Under the pieces are notes generated by a model. That model was not told the origin of the DNA. It saw only the letters and a list, made by a program, of their open reading frames with translations, and did not search any database. Positions 33,355-42,003 of a stretch of 64,000 nucleotides of DNA are shown here, piece by piece (within the stretch, counting starts at the first letter, position 1; each line of letters starts with the position of its first letter). Source of the stretch: Deltaproteobacteria bacterium. GTDB taxonomy: Bacteria; Myxococcota_A; Polyangia; GCA-2747355. The DNA is taken from assembly GCA_020633415.1 (NCBI GenBank), contig JACKDQ010000017.1, forward strand, positions 1 to 64,000, read 5' to 3'. The position numbers and the translations under genes were made by a program.

Positions 33355-34170
33355 ATGGACGATTTACTTTCCACGAAAGAAGCCGCTGCGCTGCTGGGGG
33401 TCGGACCAACCGCAGTCAAGCGGTGGGCCGATGCTGGCGAGCTTGCTTGTCTGAAGACCGCGGGTGGACATCGGCGCTTCCGACGGGGCGATGTCGAAGC
33501 CATGCGGCGAAGCGGCAACGCGAGCGAGACCGATGATCTTGAGACCGAGAGCGACCGGTGGATCGAGGCGCTGCTAAACCCGCGGCAGGACCAGGTCTAC
33601 GCCGTTGAAGGTCTGCTACTGCAGGCTCGCGCCCAGGAAGGCGCATGGTATCGGGTCGCCGAGCGACTCGGCGCGGTGTTGACTGCGATCGGCGAGCGCT
33701 GGCAGCGTGGCGAATTGTCGGTGCTCGATGAGCACCTCGCATCGGAGCGCTTGGCGCGCGCTGTCGGGCGTGTGGTGGCCGCGATGCCAACTGGGCCGAC
33801 GATGCCGGCAGCGCTGCTGGTCACCGTAGTCGGTGACGATCACACACTCGGCCTCTCGCTGGTCGAGCTTTGCCTGCGCGAGGCTGGGTGGCGGGTGCTT
33901 TGGGCAGGGCGCGCCACGCCGGTCGAAGAGATCGCGACCCACGTCGCGACCGACGCCGTCCGCATGGTCGCCGCCTCTGCTTCGCTGCACAGTCAGGACC
34001 AGCAGGCTCTCGCTCACTGGCTGGCTATGCTGGGCCTGATTTGTAGGGAGCACGCCGTACATTTGCTGCTGGGCGGCAGCGGCGCCTGGCCCGAACCGCC
34101 AGCTTTTGGTACGCGTATCCGCAATTTTCGCGAACTCGCATCCTACCTCGCCGGCGCAAAGCAGCACTGA
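33355..34170 (+). CDS. MerR-family, cobalamin-binding light sensor/repressor (CarH/LitR-like)
   Basis: The 271-residue regulator has an N-terminal MerR winged helix (LSTKEAAALLGVGPTAVKRWADAGEL, GGHRRFRRGDV), a helical bundle (~70-145) and a C-terminal Rossmann B12-binding domain with DDHTLG (161-166, the DxHxxG His163 cobalt ligand) and GGSG. The CarH capping signature W-x9-EH is present (Trp116, Glu126-His127). The residue after Trp is Gln117, where CarH has the His that binds cobalt after light exposure. CarH/LitR proteins use adenosylcobalamin, repress in the dark and release DNA on illumination. It is divergent from the lipid operon. The ATG at 33355 begins the conserved HTH. Confidence 0.9.
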   Translation: MDDLLSTKEAAALLGVGPTAVKRWADAGELACLKTAGGHRRFRRGDVEAMRRSGNASETDDLETESDRWIEALLNPRQDQVYAVEGLLLQARAQEGAWYRVAERLGAVLTAIGERWQRGELSVLDEHLASERLARAVGRVVAAMPTGPTMPAALLVTVVGDDHTLGLSLVELCLREAGWRVLWAGRATPVEEIATHVATDAVRMVAASASLHSQDQQALAHWLAMLGLICREHAVHLLLGGSGAWPEPPAFGTRIRNFRELASYLAGAKQH

Positions 34171-34215
34171 GCTGGGCTCGACGATGCGCATCAATACCGC
34201 CACTGAGGACCAACG

Positions 34216-34644
34216 ATGAGCAGCCATAGTCTAGAAGTCTATTACGACGGAGCTTGCCCGCTTTGTCGTCGGGAAGCCGAAATCATTGCGCGGCGGGACA
34301 CGGCGAATCAGATTCTGCTGATCGATATCGCAGACGCTCGATTCGACGCGGCGACGGTTGGACGTCCACTGGACGAACTGATGGCCCGTATCCACGCCCG
34401 CGACCGCGATGGAGAGGTCTATCGTGGCGTCGAAGTCTTTCGACAGATCTACGCGCGTCTCGGCTTTCGCCGCTTGGTTTGGCTCAGTCGCCTGCCAGCG
34501 ATCGCCCAGCTGCTTGCGCTCGGCTACGCACTGTTTGCCAGGAACCGCCTGCGTCTCACAGGGCGCTGTCATAGCAAAGGGTGCGCTCTGCCGGGTGCTG
34601 CAGGCGGCGAGCATCGGCCATCCGTTCCAAGTGATGGCAGTTAG
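34216..34644 (+). CDS. DUF393 thioredoxin-like protein
   Basis: The 142-residue protein begins with the DUF393 motif VYYDGACPLCRREAEIIARRD (CPLC active site) and has the conserved GVEVFRQIYARLGFRRLVWLSRLP region, typical of thiol-disulfide-oxidoreductase-like DCC family proteins. The second cysteine pair, GRCHSKGCALP, is near the C-terminus. DUF393 genes are frequent companions of light- or singlet-oxygen-induced lipid operons. It lies 45 bp after the CarH-like gene on the same strand. Confidence 0.88.
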   Translation: MSSHSLEVYYDGACPLCRREAEIIARRDTANQILLIDIADARFDAATVGRPLDELMARIHARDRDGEVYRGVEVFRQIYARLGFRRLVWLSRLPAIAQLLALGYALFARNRLRLTGRCHSKGCALPGAAGGEHRPSVPSDGS

Positions 34645-34768
34645 GACGATTGGCGCAGCTGCGGGGCTGGACGGCGTCCGCTGCTGACCGACGATTTGCT
34701 CGATCTAACGGCGGTCGTGGCTCGGCGTCGGAGCTGCTGACGATGTGCTACTTGACTGGAGGCTTCTC

Positions 34769-35500
34769 TTGACCAAAACAGCGGCAATACTAGCGATCGT
34801 TCTTTGCGCGACGCCGGCACTCGCTGGCGTTGAAGCTGAGATCGAAGCGGCGGGCGTGATCGCCAGCCGAAACGATACGCGCATCCCAGGAAATACCGGC
34901 ACGAAACTATCCTTGGTCAACGATCTGTCCAGCGCGGCGGCGCCAGCCTTTCGGTTGCGGTTGGGTTATCGCATCGCCAAGCGTCACCTGATCACGGCGC
35001 TCTATGCGCCGCTGAGCGTAAACGCACGCGGTAGTGTCGACCGAGAGGTGCAATTTCTGGGTGGAACCTATCCGGCAGGCACGCCACTTTTGGCTGTCTA
35101 TCGCTTCAACTCCTATCGGCTGACGTATCGCTACTCGATCGTCTACCGAGATGGTCTCGATGTGGCAGCCGGTTTCACCGGTAAGATCCGTGATGCCGAG
35201 ACCAGCCTCTACGGTGTGGAGGCGCGCCGGAAGACCAACGTCGGCTTCGTCCCGCTGCTCAATCTTCACGTGGCCTGGCGGCCGGGTAACGGACCATTTG
35301 GCTTGGTCTTTGACGCCGACGCGCTGGCTGCGCCGCAGGGGCGGGCAGAGGATATTCTCTTGGCAGCGACCTGGGATTTTCGGCCGAGCCTGCAGTTGCG
35401 CGTCGGCTACCGCATGGTAGAGGGCGGCGCCAATAACGACGAAGTCTATAGCTTCGCGTGGCTGCATTACATCGTCGCTGGTCTACGCGTGAGATTGTAG
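34769..35500 (+). CDS. Predicted outer-membrane beta-barrel protein
   Basis: The 243-residue protein has a cleavable signal peptide (TKTAAILAIVLCATPALAG). A mature part of alternating hydrophobic/hydrophilic strands follows: FRLRLGYRIAKRHLITALYAPL, YRLTYRYSIVYRD, LNLHVAWRP, LLAATWDFRPSLQLRVGYRMVEGG and the terminal AGLRVRL. A TTG start at 34769 is preferred because GGAGG lies 6 bp before it; the upstream ATG/GTG-type starts add a short hydrophobic patch. Function unknown. Confidence 0.75.
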   Translation: MTKTAAILAIVLCATPALAGVEAEIEAAGVIASRNDTRIPGNTGTKLSLVNDLSSAAAPAFRLRLGYRIAKRHLITALYAPLSVNARGSVDREVQFLGGTYPAGTPLLAVYRFNSYRLTYRYSIVYRDGLDVAAGFTGKIRDAETSLYGVEARRKTNVGFVPLLNLHVAWRPGNGPFGLVFDADALAAPQGRAEDILLAATWDFRPSLQLRVGYRMVEGGANNDEVYSFAWLHYIVAGLRVRL

Positions 35501-35672
35501 ACCTCGCTTGCGATGGCGGCGTGCTACACGCGCGAAGTTGAGGGTCGGCAGGGTGGCTCTTGGGCAGACGACCGTAATCAGCGGATTGGGCGCTGACGGC
35601 GTTCAGCAACGCGGCTCGGCTGATGCGCCTTGCAGATTGAAACAGCGCCGCTCCGGAGGTAGTTTGGTTGCG

Positions 35673-36302
35673 ATGGTCTCGACGAATGTGATGCTCCTGC
35701 GCTGGTGGCTCGACGGGCGCCGGTACTTGAGGGTGTTCTGTGTGTCGCTCGCACTGCTGGCCAGCGCCTGTTCGACGACGACCACCAAGCGTCTCGGCTT
35801 ACCGCCCTTGCGAACGGTCCCCCGGGTCGATCTGTCACGCTACATCGGTACCTGGTACGAAATTGCCAGTTACCCGCACCGCTTTCAAAGAGGCTGCACC
35901 GCGACAACCGCCAGCTATACGCTGCGTTCCGACGGCCAGATCGAGGTGGTCAATCGTTGTCGCAAGGGGGCGCTCGATGGCAAGGAAGATTCGGCCAAAG
36001 GTCGCGCCCGCGTCGTCGACAAGCAGACCAACGCCAAACTCGAAGTCACCTTCTTTTGGCCGTTTTGGGGAGATTATTGGATCATCGACCTCGGCAAGAA
36101 CTACGAGTATGCCGTCGTGGGGCACCCCGGTCGTGACTATCTTTGGATTCTCAGCCGGACGCCAACACTCGATCAGTCGCTCTATCAGGGGATTCTTCAG
36201 CGGTTGCGTGCTAACAGCTATCCGCTTGAGCGCCTGAAAAAGACACTGCAACCGACCGACCCGCCTTCGGCAGTGCCTGTCACGGCAGCTGCCGGTCAGT
36301 GA
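35673..36302 (+). CDS. Lipocalin, Blc type (lipoprotein)
   Basis: The ~209-residue protein has a lipoprotein signal (SLALLASAC) and lipocalin motif 1 (VDLSRYIGTWYEIASYP). The motif RFQRGCTATTASYTLR, the Blc pattern AKLEVTFFWPFWGDYWIIDLGKNYEYAVVGHPGRDYLWILSRTP and LLKTL-like ending follow. Bacterial Blc lipocalins are anchored in the outer membrane and bind lipids, and they recur near CFA/COG2907/DUF1365 genes. The exact start (ATG 35673 or 35691) is open. It supports the lipid-remodelling reading of the region. Confidence 0.88.
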   Translation: MVSTNVMLLRWWLDGRRYLRVFCVSLALLASACSTTTTKRLGLPPLRTVPRVDLSRYIGTWYEIASYPHRFQRGCTATTASYTLRSDGQIEVVNRCRKGALDGKEDSAKGRARVVDKQTNAKLEVTFFWPFWGDYWIIDLGKNYEYAVVGHPGRDYLWILSRTPTLDQSLYQGILQRLRANSYPLERLKKTLQPTDPPSAVPVTAAAGQ

Positions 36303-36565
36303 TCATGCGCCCGCTCTGTGGCTTTCCTTTCGTTGGCGAATCACGCCGCCTGCGTGCTGTGGCTATGTCGCAGTCGAAGCAATGCCGACCAAGGTGCGGT
36401 CCTGCTTGCGGTAGCTGACCAAGCTGATGTGGCGTCCGGCGTAAGATCTCTGGGTCCGCCAGCTGGGTGCGACAACGAGAGCTCGACGTCGAGCCGCAAA
36501 GCGGTCATCTGCCGCTGCACCCTTGACTTGCGCCGCGTCCGAGACCGACTTAGGTTGGGGGTCGC

Positions 36566-37147
36566 ATGCCGGTAGCCCCCCCCCAATGCGATGCGGCCCG
36601 CTTGTTGGCGCTTGTCCGCGCGGGCGACGATTCTGCCGTCGCGCAGATCTGTCATTGCTATGGTGAACGCTTGTTGGCGGTGGGCCGCCGCTATTGTGCT
36701 GACGCGATCGCTGCCGAGGACGCGGTCCAAGACGCACTTGTTGCCGCCACCGACAACCTCGCGAGCTTTCGCGGTGATGGCAGCCTCGAAGGCTGGCTGG
36801 TGCGCTTGGTGAAAAACGCCTGCCACCATATGCGGCGCGGTCGCAAAAACGACCCGGCGCAACATCTGCCCGTTGACGCCGAGGCCCTGCGGGATGATGC
36901 AGACTCACCCGAAGAGCGCGCCGCGACGGGTGAGTTGGCCCGCGCGCTCGGCGAGGCGCTGCTGACACTGCCAGCTGCGGACCAGGCAATCGTCATTCTT
37001 TTCGACGCTGAAGGCTATTCAGCGCGCCAGATTGGCGACGCGCTGGCCATCAGCGAAAACGCTGTAAGAACAAGAGCTTCCAGGGCTCGCCAGCGGCTGC
37101 GCGTTGCGATTGGCGAGCGAATGCCGGAGGCAAAAGATTTTCTGTAA
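36566..37147 (+). CDS. ECF-type RNA polymerase sigma factor
   Basis: The 193-residue protein has sigma-70 region 2 (AEDAVQDALVAATDNLASFRGDGSLEGWLVRLVKNACHHMRR) and region 4 (LLTLPAADQAIVILFDAEGYSARQIGDALAISENAVRTRASRARQRL). A run of nine cytosines (36576-36584) lies inside codons 4-7, directly after the ATG. The next downstream gene, encoding a DUF2892 protein, begins 44 bp later. A close anti-sigma partner is not seen. Its place after a lipid-stress module fits light/oxidative-stress control, though that is inference. Confidence 0.88.
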   Translation: MPVAPPQCDAARLLALVRAGDDSAVAQICHCYGERLLAVGRRYCADAIAAEDAVQDALVAATDNLASFRGDGSLEGWLVRLVKNACHHMRRGRKNDPAQHLPVDAEALRDDADSPEERAATGELARALGEALLTLPAADQAIVILFDAEGYSARQIGDALAISENAVRTRASRARQRLRVAIGERMPEAKDFL

Positions 37148-37191
37148 CGATCGGCGGGGATGTTGGCTCTAGGGGGTAGAAGGAGGTCATC

Positions 37192-37428
37192 ATGACCGTC
37201 GAACGTGGTTTACGCTTAATGGCTGGCATCGTTGTGCTGCTCAGCCTGGCGCTCGCTCATTGGGTCAATGCGCAGTGGATTTGGCTTACCGTCTTTGCCG
37301 GTGCCAACCTACTGCAGTCGGCGATTACCAACTGGTGCCCCGCTGTGTGGATTCTGCAGAAGCTCGGTTTGCCCCGCGAGACGGTCGCGCCATCCCGCCG
37401 CGAAGTCGAACGCAGCACGGGACGTTGA
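37192..37428 (+). CDS. DUF2892 membrane protein
   Basis: The 78-residue protein has two hydrophobic helices and the DUF2892 pattern (ERGLRLMAGIVVLLSLAL, FAGANLLQSAITNWCPAVWILQKLGL). The ATG is preceded by a very strong site GAAGGAGGTCATC. The stop TGA lies inside a REP sequence (37419-37443). Related small proteins are found with rhodanese/sulfur or redox genes; no function is assigned here. Confidence 0.82.
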   Translation: MTVERGLRLMAGIVVLLSLALAHWVNAQWIWLTVFAGANLLQSAITNWCPAVWILQKLGLPRETVAPSRREVERSTGR

Positions 37429-37443
37429 TTAACTAACGCAACT
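37419..37443. repeat. REP sequence shared by two convergent gene ends
   Basis: The sequence GGGACGTTGATTAACTAAC... (25 bp) provides the stop of the DUF2892 gene (TGA 37426-37428) on the plus strand and the stop of the App1-like gene (TAG on the minus strand, 37433-37435). It is inverted relative to the copy at 38564-38590. Confidence 0.8.
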
Positions 37444-38416
37444 TGTTGACCGCCGCGCGGGCAGAGCCGGAATGGGTGAGGTGGCTCGACACCTCATCGA
37501 AGTGTTCGAAGATCTGCATGCCAGTGAACCGCACGTCATCGAGGCGGACGCGATCACTGTGGCGACGGATCGCGATATGGTGGACAGCCTCTGGGTGATT
37601 TGCCGCGAAGCGTCGGTAGATCTCCGGATCGCGCTGGCCCGAGTCTCCGAGCAGAATGAATCGGTAGTTGGGCAGCAGCGTATGCAGCAGCTCAAGCTTC
37701 TCCAGCTTGTGTGCGTGACCGCCACGACGCCCCCGTCTGAGCAGCAGGTTGGCGGCGATGCCTTTGAGAAGCGTGAAGGCTCGTAGGCGCGGGTAGAGCG
37801 ACGCTGGGCTGCTCGAGATAAACAGCAGTGGGCGGTGAATGCGCTTCTGTTGGCGGAAGAAGGCGAGTGCGCCGGGAGTTGCCCGCAGGTCGCGGGCACT
37901 GCCAACTAGCGCGCGACCGAGCATGCGCAACGGACGGTCGACTCCCGTATCGAGCAGCGTGTCATCGATGTCGCTGACCACCGCTATACCAGGAGTGGTG
38001 GCGAAGATCTGCAGTTGGGCGATATCGCGGGTTGCTGAGCGGCCGTTGCTCACCTCCATCGAGACGATGTGTCGTCCCGGCGAAAGGTTGTCGCCTTCTG
38101 TGTGGAGCTGAAAGTAGCCGCGTCGGTCTGTCAGGGTGGTGTATCGCTTGCCCGCAATCGAAATCACGATCGCTCGATGTCTCGCACCCCCTTCGAAAAG
38201 CAGTCGCAAAGAGCGACCGAGTTTGCGTAGGCGGGAGCTATCGGCGGGCAGCGGTGCGATTGGGCGCCGGCGTGCGCGTCCGCTGATCAGCAGCGCGGAG
38301 GGTGTGCCGATGGCTGTGTGCAGCAGGATCTGCTTTCCGCGCGGGCTGGCGAGGCTCGTCGCCGCGGGGAGTGTTCCGCTTAAAATTATGGTCAAACCGA
38401 GGAGGATCGGGCGCAT
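37433..38416 (-). CDS. App1/DUF2183-like phosphatidate phosphatase-type protein, exported
   Basis: The ~327-residue protein begins with a signal peptide (MRPILLGLTIILSGTLPAATSLAS). The middle is an Ig-like region (residues ~85-180, VVISIAGKRYTTLTDRRGYFQLH). The C-terminal DUF2183/HAD-type catalytic domain has GIAVVSDIDDTLLDTGV (DxDxT), LLFISSSPASLYPRLR and FILLGDSGQRDPEIY. Related yeast App1 dephosphorylates phosphatidic acid. The last codons come from the REP at 37419. Together with the REP at 38564 this gene is enclosed by an inverted pair of REPs. The start has no obvious ribosome binding site. Confidence 0.82.
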   Translation of the reverse strand: MRPILLGLTIILSGTLPAATSLASPRGKQILLHTAIGTPSALLISGRARRRPIAPLPADSSRLRKLGRSLRLLFEGGARHRAIVISIAGKRYTTLTDRRGYFQLHTEGDNLSPGRHIVSMEVSNGRSATRDIAQLQIFATTPGIAVVSDIDDTLLDTGVDRPLRMLGRALVGSARDLRATPGALAFFRQQKRIHRPLLFISSSPASLYPRLRAFTLLKGIAANLLLRRGRRGGHAHKLEKLELLHTLLPNYRFILLGDSGQRDPEIYRRFAANHPEAVHHIAIRRHSDRVRLDDVRFTGMQIFEHFDEVSSHLTHSGSARAAVNKLR

Positions 38417-38563
38417 TCCATGATCGTCTAGCAATGTCCATTCCAACCAGATCCTCTGTAGTTCGCCGTCACTGGGCGCCGATCGCTGGCGCACAATCGA
38501 CGAGTCCTTTGAGAATCAGCTGGCTGATCGCGGCACGCTGGGGCCGAACGCTCGCTTGGCCGA

Positions 38564-38590
38564 AAGTTAAGTTAGTTAATCAACGTCCCT
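38564..38590. repeat. REP sequence at MFS transporter 3' end
   Basis: Read on the minus strand it begins GAGGGACGTTGATTAACTAA, the same 19-bp core as 37419-37443. It provides the TAA stop of the MFS transporter (38576-38578) and the last codons GAC-GTT-GAT. Confidence 0.8.
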
Positions 38591-39784
38591 CCGCAGGACG
38601 CCGGCGGCGATCAAGGCGATGCCGCCGGAGCCGAGGAAGGCGACGGCATCACCGAAGCGATCCCACACCGCGCCGAATGTCACGCTGGCGACGAGCGCAG
38701 TGAACCCGATCAGCATGTGGTAGGCGCCGAAGGCTTTGCCTCTGCCGTTACCCGCGGCGAGTTCGGCGACCAGCGCTTTCTCTGCGCCCTCGGTGAAGCC
38801 ATGGGAGACGCCGTACGCGGCGGTGAGCAGGAACAGCACTGGCACACGCTGGGCGAAGCCGACCGCCGCCCAGCTGATCGCATAGACCGTCCAGCCGAAC
38901 GCGAGAGCGTTGCGCTTGCCATGACGATCGGCAAGCCGTCCACCGGAGGTTGCTGTGCCGGCCTTGACGATATGCAAGGTCAACCAAAGCAGCGGCGCTA
39001 GGACCGGCGAAGCCCCGAGTCGCGCTGCTTTGACGAGGATGAAAGCGTCGGTGGCGTTGGCACAGGCGAACAGCGCGATCGGTAGCAGCGCGCGCCTAAG
39101 CGCTGGTGGTAGCGTCGTCGCCTCGCTGGGTGAGGGTGACAGCGGCGCGGCCGTCGCTGGCTCGCGCGTGAGGGCGAGCGCAAGCATCGCCAGCACGCCA
39201 GGTATGGCGGCCGCCAAAAACACCGTACGCATTTGATCGCTGGTGGCAATCCCTGTTCGCGTGGCGCCCAGGTACCAGAGCAATCCGGCGCTCAGCAGCG
39301 TGCCGATGGCTGCGCCGCCGTGGTCCATCGCCCGATGAAATCCATAAGCGCGTCCGCGGATCGATCGGTCCGTCGCCTTGGCGATCAGCGCGTCGCGTGG
39401 GCTGGTTCGTACCCCCTTGCCGACACGATCGCCGATGCGGACCGCGAGCACGTGCCAAGGGGATAGGGCGAAAGCGATCAGTGGGCGGACTGTGGTCGAC
39501 AGTCCGTAGCCGATCAAGATCAGCGGCTTCAGACGCGCTCGCTGGTCGGCGACCAGCCCAGTCAAGTATTTGAGGATATTCGCGACGAACTCGGCCGCGC
39601 CCTCGATCACGCCGACCATCGCATTTGATGCGCCGAGCGCTGTGAGGAATGCCGGGACGAGCGGAAAGATCGCCTCGCTTGAGGCGTCGGTGAACAAGCT
39701 GACGATCGCCAGTCCGACCACCGTCCGCGGCAGGTGACCGGGCGCGGGCGGTGGCCGTTCGGCTGATCGCGCATCTTCAGACAT
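38576..39784 (-). CDS. MFS transporter
   Basis: The 402-residue protein has about twelve hydrophobic helices and major facilitator motifs: FTDASSEAIFPLVPAFLTALGAS, GDRVGKGVRTSPRDALIA, RGRAYGFHRAMDHGGAAIG, and PVLAPLLWLTLHIVKAGTATSGGRLADRHGKRNALA. It resembles 'PAFLTALGA' type MFS proteins that are often encoded near DNA- or stress-response genes, substrate unknown. ATG 39784 has GGAGCGGGTC in front; the open frame upstream is not used. Its stop is inside a REP. Confidence 0.88.
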   Translation of the reverse strand: MSEDARSAERPPPAPGHLPRTVVGLAIVSLFTDASSEAIFPLVPAFLTALGASNAMVGVIEGAAEFVANILKYLTGLVADQRARLKPLILIGYGLSTTVRPLIAFALSPWHVLAVRIGDRVGKGVRTSPRDALIAKATDRSIRGRAYGFHRAMDHGGAAIGTLLSAGLLWYLGATRTGIATSDQMRTVFLAAAIPGVLAMLALALTREPATAAPLSPSPSEATTLPPALRRALLPIALFACANATDAFILVKAARLGASPVLAPLLWLTLHIVKAGTATSGGRLADRHGKRNALAFGWTVYAISWAAVGFAQRVPVLFLLTAAYGVSHGFTEGAEKALVAELAAGNGRGKAFGAYHMLIGFTALVASVTFGAVWDRFGDAVAFLGSGGIALIAAGVLRRDVD

Positions 39785-39906
39785 GACCCGCTCCAGTGCG
39801 TGCCGATCGGCGCACGGTCGGTTGCCGATGCAACGCCAAACCAAGATTGTACGCGATACTGGCGCTGCGCGCCTGCCCAGCCGTCGCGTGGCCGAGGCTC
39901 GCTCCG

Positions 39907-41721
39907 CTACCGCCGCTTCGCACGCGGCTTGTGGTGCTTCTTTGTGCGAGGCTTGGGCGTACTGCGCGGCGGGGCGTCGCCGAAATTGACCGGGTTACCG
40001 CGCAAGAAGAAGGCTTTTCTGCCGCTGAGCAGGTGGTCGGCCGCCTCGCGGGAAACGGCAATGCGGGCCTCTTGGTCGGCGATGTGGATGCGACCGATGG
40101 CGGCGTACGGTAGCCCGAGCTCGTTGGTCAACGCGCCGACAATATCTCGCGGAGAAATGCCGTGCTCGCTGCCGACGGGCAATGAGAGTGTGACCGCGTT
40201 GGCGTCGACGGGTTGGCCGCCCTGTTGACGCGGGCGATCGCTGGTTCCGTCCTTGCGATCTCCGCGGCTCTTGCGATCCGGCCGATCCACCCGGTCGTTG
40301 CGGCCTGGACGGTCCTTGCGGCCTGGGCGGTCCTTGCGACCATGTCGGTCCCCGCCGCGTCCTTCGCTCTGGCGGGCCCAAAGCGGCGGCTGATCGCTGA
40401 TGTCTTCTTGAATTTCCAATTGGCGGTCGCGCATCAGTATGCCAAGTGCGCCGCTGAGCAGTCGCTCGTCAGTCCAGCCTTGCTGATGAAACATCTCGAT
40501 CAACCGACGGACCTGGGGTTGGTCGGGATGTTCGATCGCTGAGAGCAGCTCTCCCTCGAGCGCTTCCCGCTGGCGGCCGAGGATCATCGCGTCGGAAGGT
40601 ACGCCAACGACTTCGATCCGTCGCTTGAGTTGCGCTTCGATGCGCCGCAAGGTGTTGTGGTCGCGGCGGGTAACGAGGTTGATCGCTTTGCCGCTACGTC
40701 CGGCGCGACCGGTGCGACCGATGCGGTTGACGTAGACCTCGCTCTCTTCCGGCAGGTCGAAGTTGATCACATGGGTGATGTGCTCGACATCGAGCCCGCG
40801 GGCGGCGACATCGGTGGCGACCAGCAGGTCGAGCCGGCGGGTGCGCAGTGCACTGAGCACGTCCTCGCGGGCAGCTTGGCTCATGTCGCCGTGGAGCGCA
40901 CGCGCATTGAAACTGCGGTCGCAGAGGCTGCTAGCCAGCTCATCGCAGGACTGTCGCGTGCGGGCGAAGATGATCGTTGCGCCGGGCGACTTGGCTTGCA
41001 GCACGCGAACCAAGGCCTCGAGCTTGTAGGCGCTGGGGACATCGATCCGCGCTTGGTCGATATGGTCGGCGGAAAATCCGCGCTGTTCGACCTGCACTTC
41101 GGCCGGGTCTTTCAGGTAAGCTTTGGCCACCTCGCGGATCGGCTTGGGCATCGTTGCCGAAAACAGCGCGACCTGGCGGTCGTCAGCAGTGAGTTCGAAG
41201 ATTTCCGTGATGTCGTCGATAAATCCCATTCGCAGCATCTCGTCGGCCTCATCGAGCACCAGTAAACGTACCGTCTTGAGTGTGACGTTGCCGCGCCGCA
41301 CATGGTCGAGCAGGCGTCCTGGCGTGGCGACGATGCAGTCGACGCCGCGTCGCAATGCGGCGAGCTGAGGTTGATAAGCGGCTCCGCCATAGAGCGTGGC
41401 AAAACGCAGCGGTAAACGCGCCGCGTAGTCGCGAAGCGCCTTGGTGATCTGCATCGCCAGTTCGCGAGTTGGGGCCAGCACCAGCGCACGCAGTCCGCTG
41501 CCATCGACCAGCGATTCGATCAACGGAATACCGAATGCCGCTGTCTTGCCTGAACCGGTGCGTGCGCGACCGATCAGGTCGTGGCCTTCGAGCAACGGAC
41601 CGATACAACGCTGCTGAATCGGTGTCGGCTGCTCAAAACCGAGCTGCTCGAGCGCTGCGGCGATCTCCGGGCGGATGGCAAATTGGGCGAAGGACTCGGC
41701 CGGGGCGGCTGAAGCTGACAT
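39907..41721 (-). CDS. DEAD-box RNA helicase (DeaD/CsdA-like)
   Basis: The 604-residue helicase has the Q motif (FEQPTPIQQ), motif I ARTGSGKT, Ia LAPTREL, II VLDEADEM, III FSATMP, V VATDVAARGLDVEH and VI VNRIGRTGRAG. A C-terminal extension has an Arg/Asp/Gly repeat (GRKDRPGRKDRPGRNDRVDRP) followed by a DbpA-type RNA-binding domain (AVTLSLPVGSEHGISPRDIVGALTNE). It should remodel RNA or ribosome assembly intermediates in the cytoplasm. The repeated basic linker is encoded by an ~18-bp tandem repeat near 40290-40350. Confidence 0.95.
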   Translation of the reverse strand: MSASAAPAESFAQFAIRPEIAAALEQLGFEQPTPIQQRCIGPLLEGHDLIGRARTGSGKTAAFGIPLIESLVDGSGLRALVLAPTRELAMQITKALRDYAARLPLRFATLYGGAAYQPQLAALRRGVDCIVATPGRLLDHVRRGNVTLKTVRLLVLDEADEMLRMGFIDDITEIFELTADDRQVALFSATMPKPIREVAKAYLKDPAEVQVEQRGFSADHIDQARIDVPSAYKLEALVRVLQAKSPGATIIFARTRQSCDELASSLCDRSFNARALHGDMSQAAREDVLSALRTRRLDLLVATDVAARGLDVEHITHVINFDLPEESEVYVNRIGRTGRAGRSGKAINLVTRRDHNTLRRIEAQLKRRIEVVGVPSDAMILGRQREALEGELLSAIEHPDQPQVRRLIEMFHQQGWTDERLLSGALGILMRDRQLEIQEDISDQPPLWARQSEGRGGDRHGRKDRPGRKDRPGRNDRVDRPDRKSRGDRKDGTSDRPRQQGGQPVDANAVTLSLPVGSEHGISPRDIVGALTNELGLPYAAIGRIHIADQEARIAVSREAADHLLSGRKAFFLRGNPVNFGDAPPRSTPKPRTKKHHKPRAKRR

Positions 41722-42003
41722 GAGCCCCTCTCGCAGAGTCCTCGGCAGCTGTCAAGGGCTGTGCGCCTAGTTTCGTCTGAGCAGCCCGATTAACGGCAGT
41801 ATAGTGACCAACGATGGGCTCGCTAGCAGCGACCACCGCGCTTCTACTTTCGCGGCACGCCCTGGCGCTAATGAGCGCGACGGCGCGCCGCCGTTGCCAA
41901 ATGAGTCGCTCTGCTGCAACATGACTGCACTCACAAACAGCAGATGTTGTTCACCGACGGGGCTACGGCCTCGCTCGCCACAGCTATCGCGGAGGAACGT
42001 TCA
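41722..42003. other. Intergenic region between divergent genes
   Basis: It holds the presumed promoters of the helicase (leftward) and the small secreted protein gene (rightward). No other structure is seen. Confidence 0.35.
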
